Shown here: piece after piece, positions 60,600 through 64,000 of the stretch
How the letters are laid out: each line of letters opens with the position of its first letter
How positions within the stretch are numbered: position 1 is the stretch's first letter
Source of the DNA: Oryzias latipes
Lineage: Eukaryota; Chordata; Actinopteri; Beloniformes; Adrianichthyidae
Length of the DNA stretch: 64,000 nucleotides
Direction: 5' to 3'
Assembly (NCBI RefSeq): GCF_002234675.1
Contig: NC_019869.2
Location: forward strand, 11,022,015-11,086,014
Program-made: the position numbers and the translations under genes
Notes under the pieces: model-generated
The model's input: the letters and a program-made list of their open reading frames with translations, nothing else
Database searches by the model: none
What the model was told of the DNA's origin: nothing

Positions 60600-63500
60600 A
60601 AAAAGGGGTGTGTGGCGTGTAACAATATGTAAAAAAAAGAAAGTTCACGAGTTTACAGACTAAATGTTTAAACAAACATATCTTCCATGCCAGGGGACAT
60701 CTAAATGTTACACAGCAGCTAAAATCCTTTTGAAGAAATTAATAAATTGGGTGAATCACTTCATAAAACTACATAAATAACTTTTAGGTACAGTGTGAGC
60801 AACAAACTTTTCATCTTTGAAATAAGCTAACCCTGAAAGTGGCATTAAGTCCTCTCAAATCTCGTTTGTTCTTTAAAATCAGTCATAATAGCAAAGCAAT
60901 TAAACAATAGGTCTGACTGGGAAAAGTGAGATGTAGCCATTTTGTAGCTCTATCTTTGTCTGACAAGTTTATATTAATTACTTTCTTTACCAAGAGTATT
61001 TTTGAACCAGTTTTTGATACTCTGATTTCCATAATTGTTAATCATCAAAAAAAAAAACCAAAAAAATCTTAAACACTAACAATTACAGTAGCCTATATGT
61101 ACAAATATTTATGTACCGGCAATAAATCTGTGATCGTCAGGACATTTTAAAAATATACCTAATACATGTAGATCTTAGATGTTACTCATTTTATCAATTG
61201 TGTTGATAAATAGAGATTACCTTTATTGACTTAAGTGTAATGTCCAAAGATCCATTGTTTTTATTACTGATTATTGGGTGATAATAGGAAAAGTTTGCTT
61301 AAAACCCAGGTATTTTAAAAATCTTCAACAATTCTAAAGTAATGTATTATTGTGGTTTTGTACCAACTCATCAATACACACATTATTAGGTGCTTTAAGG
61401 TGATAAACAATTTGAAGTGACACATTCAAAATACAGTCATTTTATATGGAAACAAATAGTATAAATATGGAAACCAGTTTCTTTAAGACCAACTATTCTA
61501 GTACTTGTGCAAATTATTTTAAAGCCAAGCTTACATCTTTTTAGCTTCCCTTTTGTTAATAAATTATAGATTTTAGATTTGTGGGATTATAAAAGTTTTT
61601 CATGGCTGCAACTGGTTAAAGGCACCTTATGAGTTAACCAAGTATACCTTGAACATTTTCTAGCGTATTATTTTTACTTCTTTATTTTTTACAGGAAAAA
61701 CTTTGGTTTTTGAAGTTGCTCACATCAAAAATGATTATAAAACAGTGCTTCATAATGGACGGTGTTGTTCTGGATATGGATGCATTTTTAATATCTCTCC
61801 AGACTCCTGTTTTGATCTCAGAACGCTTTCACAGACACTTCTAGAGGGGATTCATGTCTTTATCAGAAGCTTCTGGGATGTTTAGCCGACATCTTTCTCT
61901 GCACTTTACCATTAATGTGTGGAAATAGTGTGAAATTTTATTTACCAACATCTGCAGATTAAAAAGAAATTACAAATATATATTTGTGTGTCTTCTTTTT
62001 GAAGAAATATCCCATCTGTTGTAAAGAGAGCTCTTAATTTCAAAGTTACAGCTGATTGGTCCCAACTGTAGTGAACTACTTATAAACTATAAAAATTGAA
62101 ATAAAAGTTTGCGTTTTTGCCATTACTTGGATTTGGAGGAAAAAGATTTCCTTTTCTGTAATTTCTGTGATCGTGGTTTCATCATAAGTTCATTTTGGGT
62201 GTTTGAATGAATTAGGCACTTGTTGCTGAGCAACAACTCATTGAAATGTGACTTCTGAGTTTGGAATCTGTAAATGGTCTTCTACAGAGTTTCTTAGCCA
62301 TTTACTTTGGGTGTGTTTGAGAACGAGAGTCCTCCCTCCTCCCTCTGTTTCTTCGTGTGCTCTCTGTTGGCATCACTTCAGACAAAGCCGCGCTGCCGCT
62401 TCAAAGTCAGAAAAGAAGCATTCAGCGGATTTTCAAGGAAAACAGCTTGTTGTACTTTGTGAAAACATAAATAGCAAAGACATGCAATAAATAAAATGGT
62501 AACAACAAGGGTTTGATTTGTGATTATTCTGAATCCAGTGATGATTGAAGTGGTTTGGAACCTCCCACCTAACTATCTTCTAAACCCACTTCAGGATCAC
62601 AGAAGTGGGTTTTCACAGAAGTGACCCTGAAGTTTTGCAGGAGCCTACAAAGCTACCGTCTGGTAAAAGTGGAAACATAATCAGTCCACCAAAGACAGAC
62701 AACCACTCACATTCACACTTATAGGGACAATTTAGAACCACCAATGAACCTCTTGCTTTCTCAACATCTAACTGCATTAGAAGTTTATATATAAACATTT
62801 TTGATGAGGCACACTTAATGAGACGGGCAGAGCTTTTAAAATTCTTTTACTGAAAACAGGTTCAGCATCTATTAGTGGTTTGAAGACAGTTAATCTGACT
62901 TCAATTATGATAATTAGCAACTATGTCTTTGATTTGACTTTTAGATTAGTACATGACATTTAGAAGCCGTGTCTTTAAGGCAAGATTTTTGTTCCAGATG
63001 CCATTACTCAGTGTCAGGATGAGTGAGAACAGTCACCTACTTCAGAAGCAATGTCTTTGACCCCACCCCATATTTAGTCAAAATATAAAAGTTGATGGAT
63101 CAACAATGAAACATGAGTAAGATTTCTCCTAAAGCATATTAAGTGAATAATGTAAAACTAATTATAATGTTATAGAAAGCAGGAAAGGTTTTGGAGAAAA
63201 ACCACTCCTGCTCCTTTGATAATAATACAAATCTGTACACAACTAAAATAACAGAAAGAAACACTGTGGATTTTTAAATTCCAGCTTCTGGGTCTACTGT
63301 TTTGTTTTCAGTGGTCCCTGCATCCTGTTTGTGTTTCATCTTTTGTGTAACTGCTAACAAACGCGTCGCCAAAAACCGAAAACTGCAATAGCTTTCTGTC
63401 TGCATTCCTGCAAGTTTCCGTCTTCCTTGTCTTGCGTGAATCACACTTCCCTGCTGAGTGGAGGAGCAGCCAAACAATACAATCCTCACATTAAAATCAT

Positions 63501-64000
63501 AATGGAACCAATCGAAACTCATTCCATGGAAGTTCTCTGCTCCACCCGTAAGGCACCCATGAATTATTTTGTTGAAAGTTGAGGACTATAGGGAGGGTCG
63601 TTTAAAAAAATTGGCAGAATTTAAAGAATCCAACAAACCTTGTCATTTATTTGAGGACAATTCAGTGTTTACAATTCTTAGATACTGGAGCTGCTCCCTT
63701 CCTCTGCAGGGTTTGTTCTTTTCCTAGCTGACTCTACCAGTTTGACTGGCTGCCTTCCTGCTGTCTTTCCCATGGTTAGCACACCTTTGTTCAACCTGTT
63801 AGTCAATGCAACACAGTGACAATTTTTTTTCAAGATTTATCTTTTGACAATGACTTGCTCCTGTAACAGGCACATGTATGAGACCGAAACATTACTGTCA
63901 TCCCAAAGCAAACGCAGACATACTTTGAAGTGTCCGCTCCTAAATAACCAGAAAACTGAATGATGAAAGTGGCCGTTTACCACATTTGATTAAGCTTAAC
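60600..64000. other. Intergenic right end, no recognised gene
   Basis: This stretch is AT-rich with several scattered short ORFs (up to about 82 codons) but no conserved motif, no splice-consistent exon series and no clear RNA gene. Part of a neighbouring gene could lie here undetected. Confidence 0.5.

Noticed and set aside
61703..61885. 60-codon ORF as a possible exon of the next gene
   Set aside because: No family match, no splice partner, and the length is expected by chance.
1..64000. CRISPR array, prokaryotic operon, tRNA or rRNA genes
   Set aside because: No regularly spaced repeats, Shine-Dalgarno-led gene clusters, or tRNA/rRNA signatures were seen. All genes are spliced vertebrate genes.

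Overview
The window is vertebrate nuclear DNA, most likely from a ray-finned (percomorph-like, possibly medaka/Oryzias-like) fish. The evidence is short exons in long AT-rich introns with GT-AG borders, fish-type proteins, and many DNA transposons of hAT, Tc1/mariner, PIF/Harbinger and piggyBac type. I infer the group from protein character and repeat content; no species can be proved from this sequence alone. Three complete protein-coding genes were rebuilt exon by exon, with compatible phase at every junction.

Layout. 1-2990 is intergenic and holds a decayed RTE-like LINE and a Tc1/mariner-type element. 3000-17920 is dazl (+), the germ-cell RNA-binding protein; its introns 1, 7 and 8 are loaded with transposons, including a four-element nested stack in intron 7. 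About 18400-48255 is rftn1 (raftlin, +), with a non-coding first exon and coding exons from 25784 to 47338. Its large introns 1 and 2 hold repeats, a GC-rich multi-frame island and a 212-codon orphan ORF. About 50380-59200 is oxnad1 (-), convergent with rftn1; its product is 312 aa, the length I recall for human OXNAD1. A decayed RNase H-bearing LINE ends beside the inferred oxnad1 promoter (59215-60560). 60600-64000 has no gene I can recognise.

The order dazl - rftn1 - oxnad1, with dazl and rftn1 co-oriented and oxnad1 opposed, matches the human 3p24-25 block (from memory). The three genes have no known shared pathway: Dazl regulates germ-cell mRNA translation, raftlin is a lipid-raft scaffold, and OXNAD1 is a predicted flavin/NAD oxidoreductase. 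The neighbourhood is ancestral linkage, not an operon-like unit.

I found no CRISPR, prokaryotic or viral system. The most unusual signals are the nested transposons with an internal empty-site control, the start-codon-only first coding exon of dazl, two unexplained ORFs linked to rftn1, the GC-rich island, and the LINE tail next to the oxnad1 promoter.
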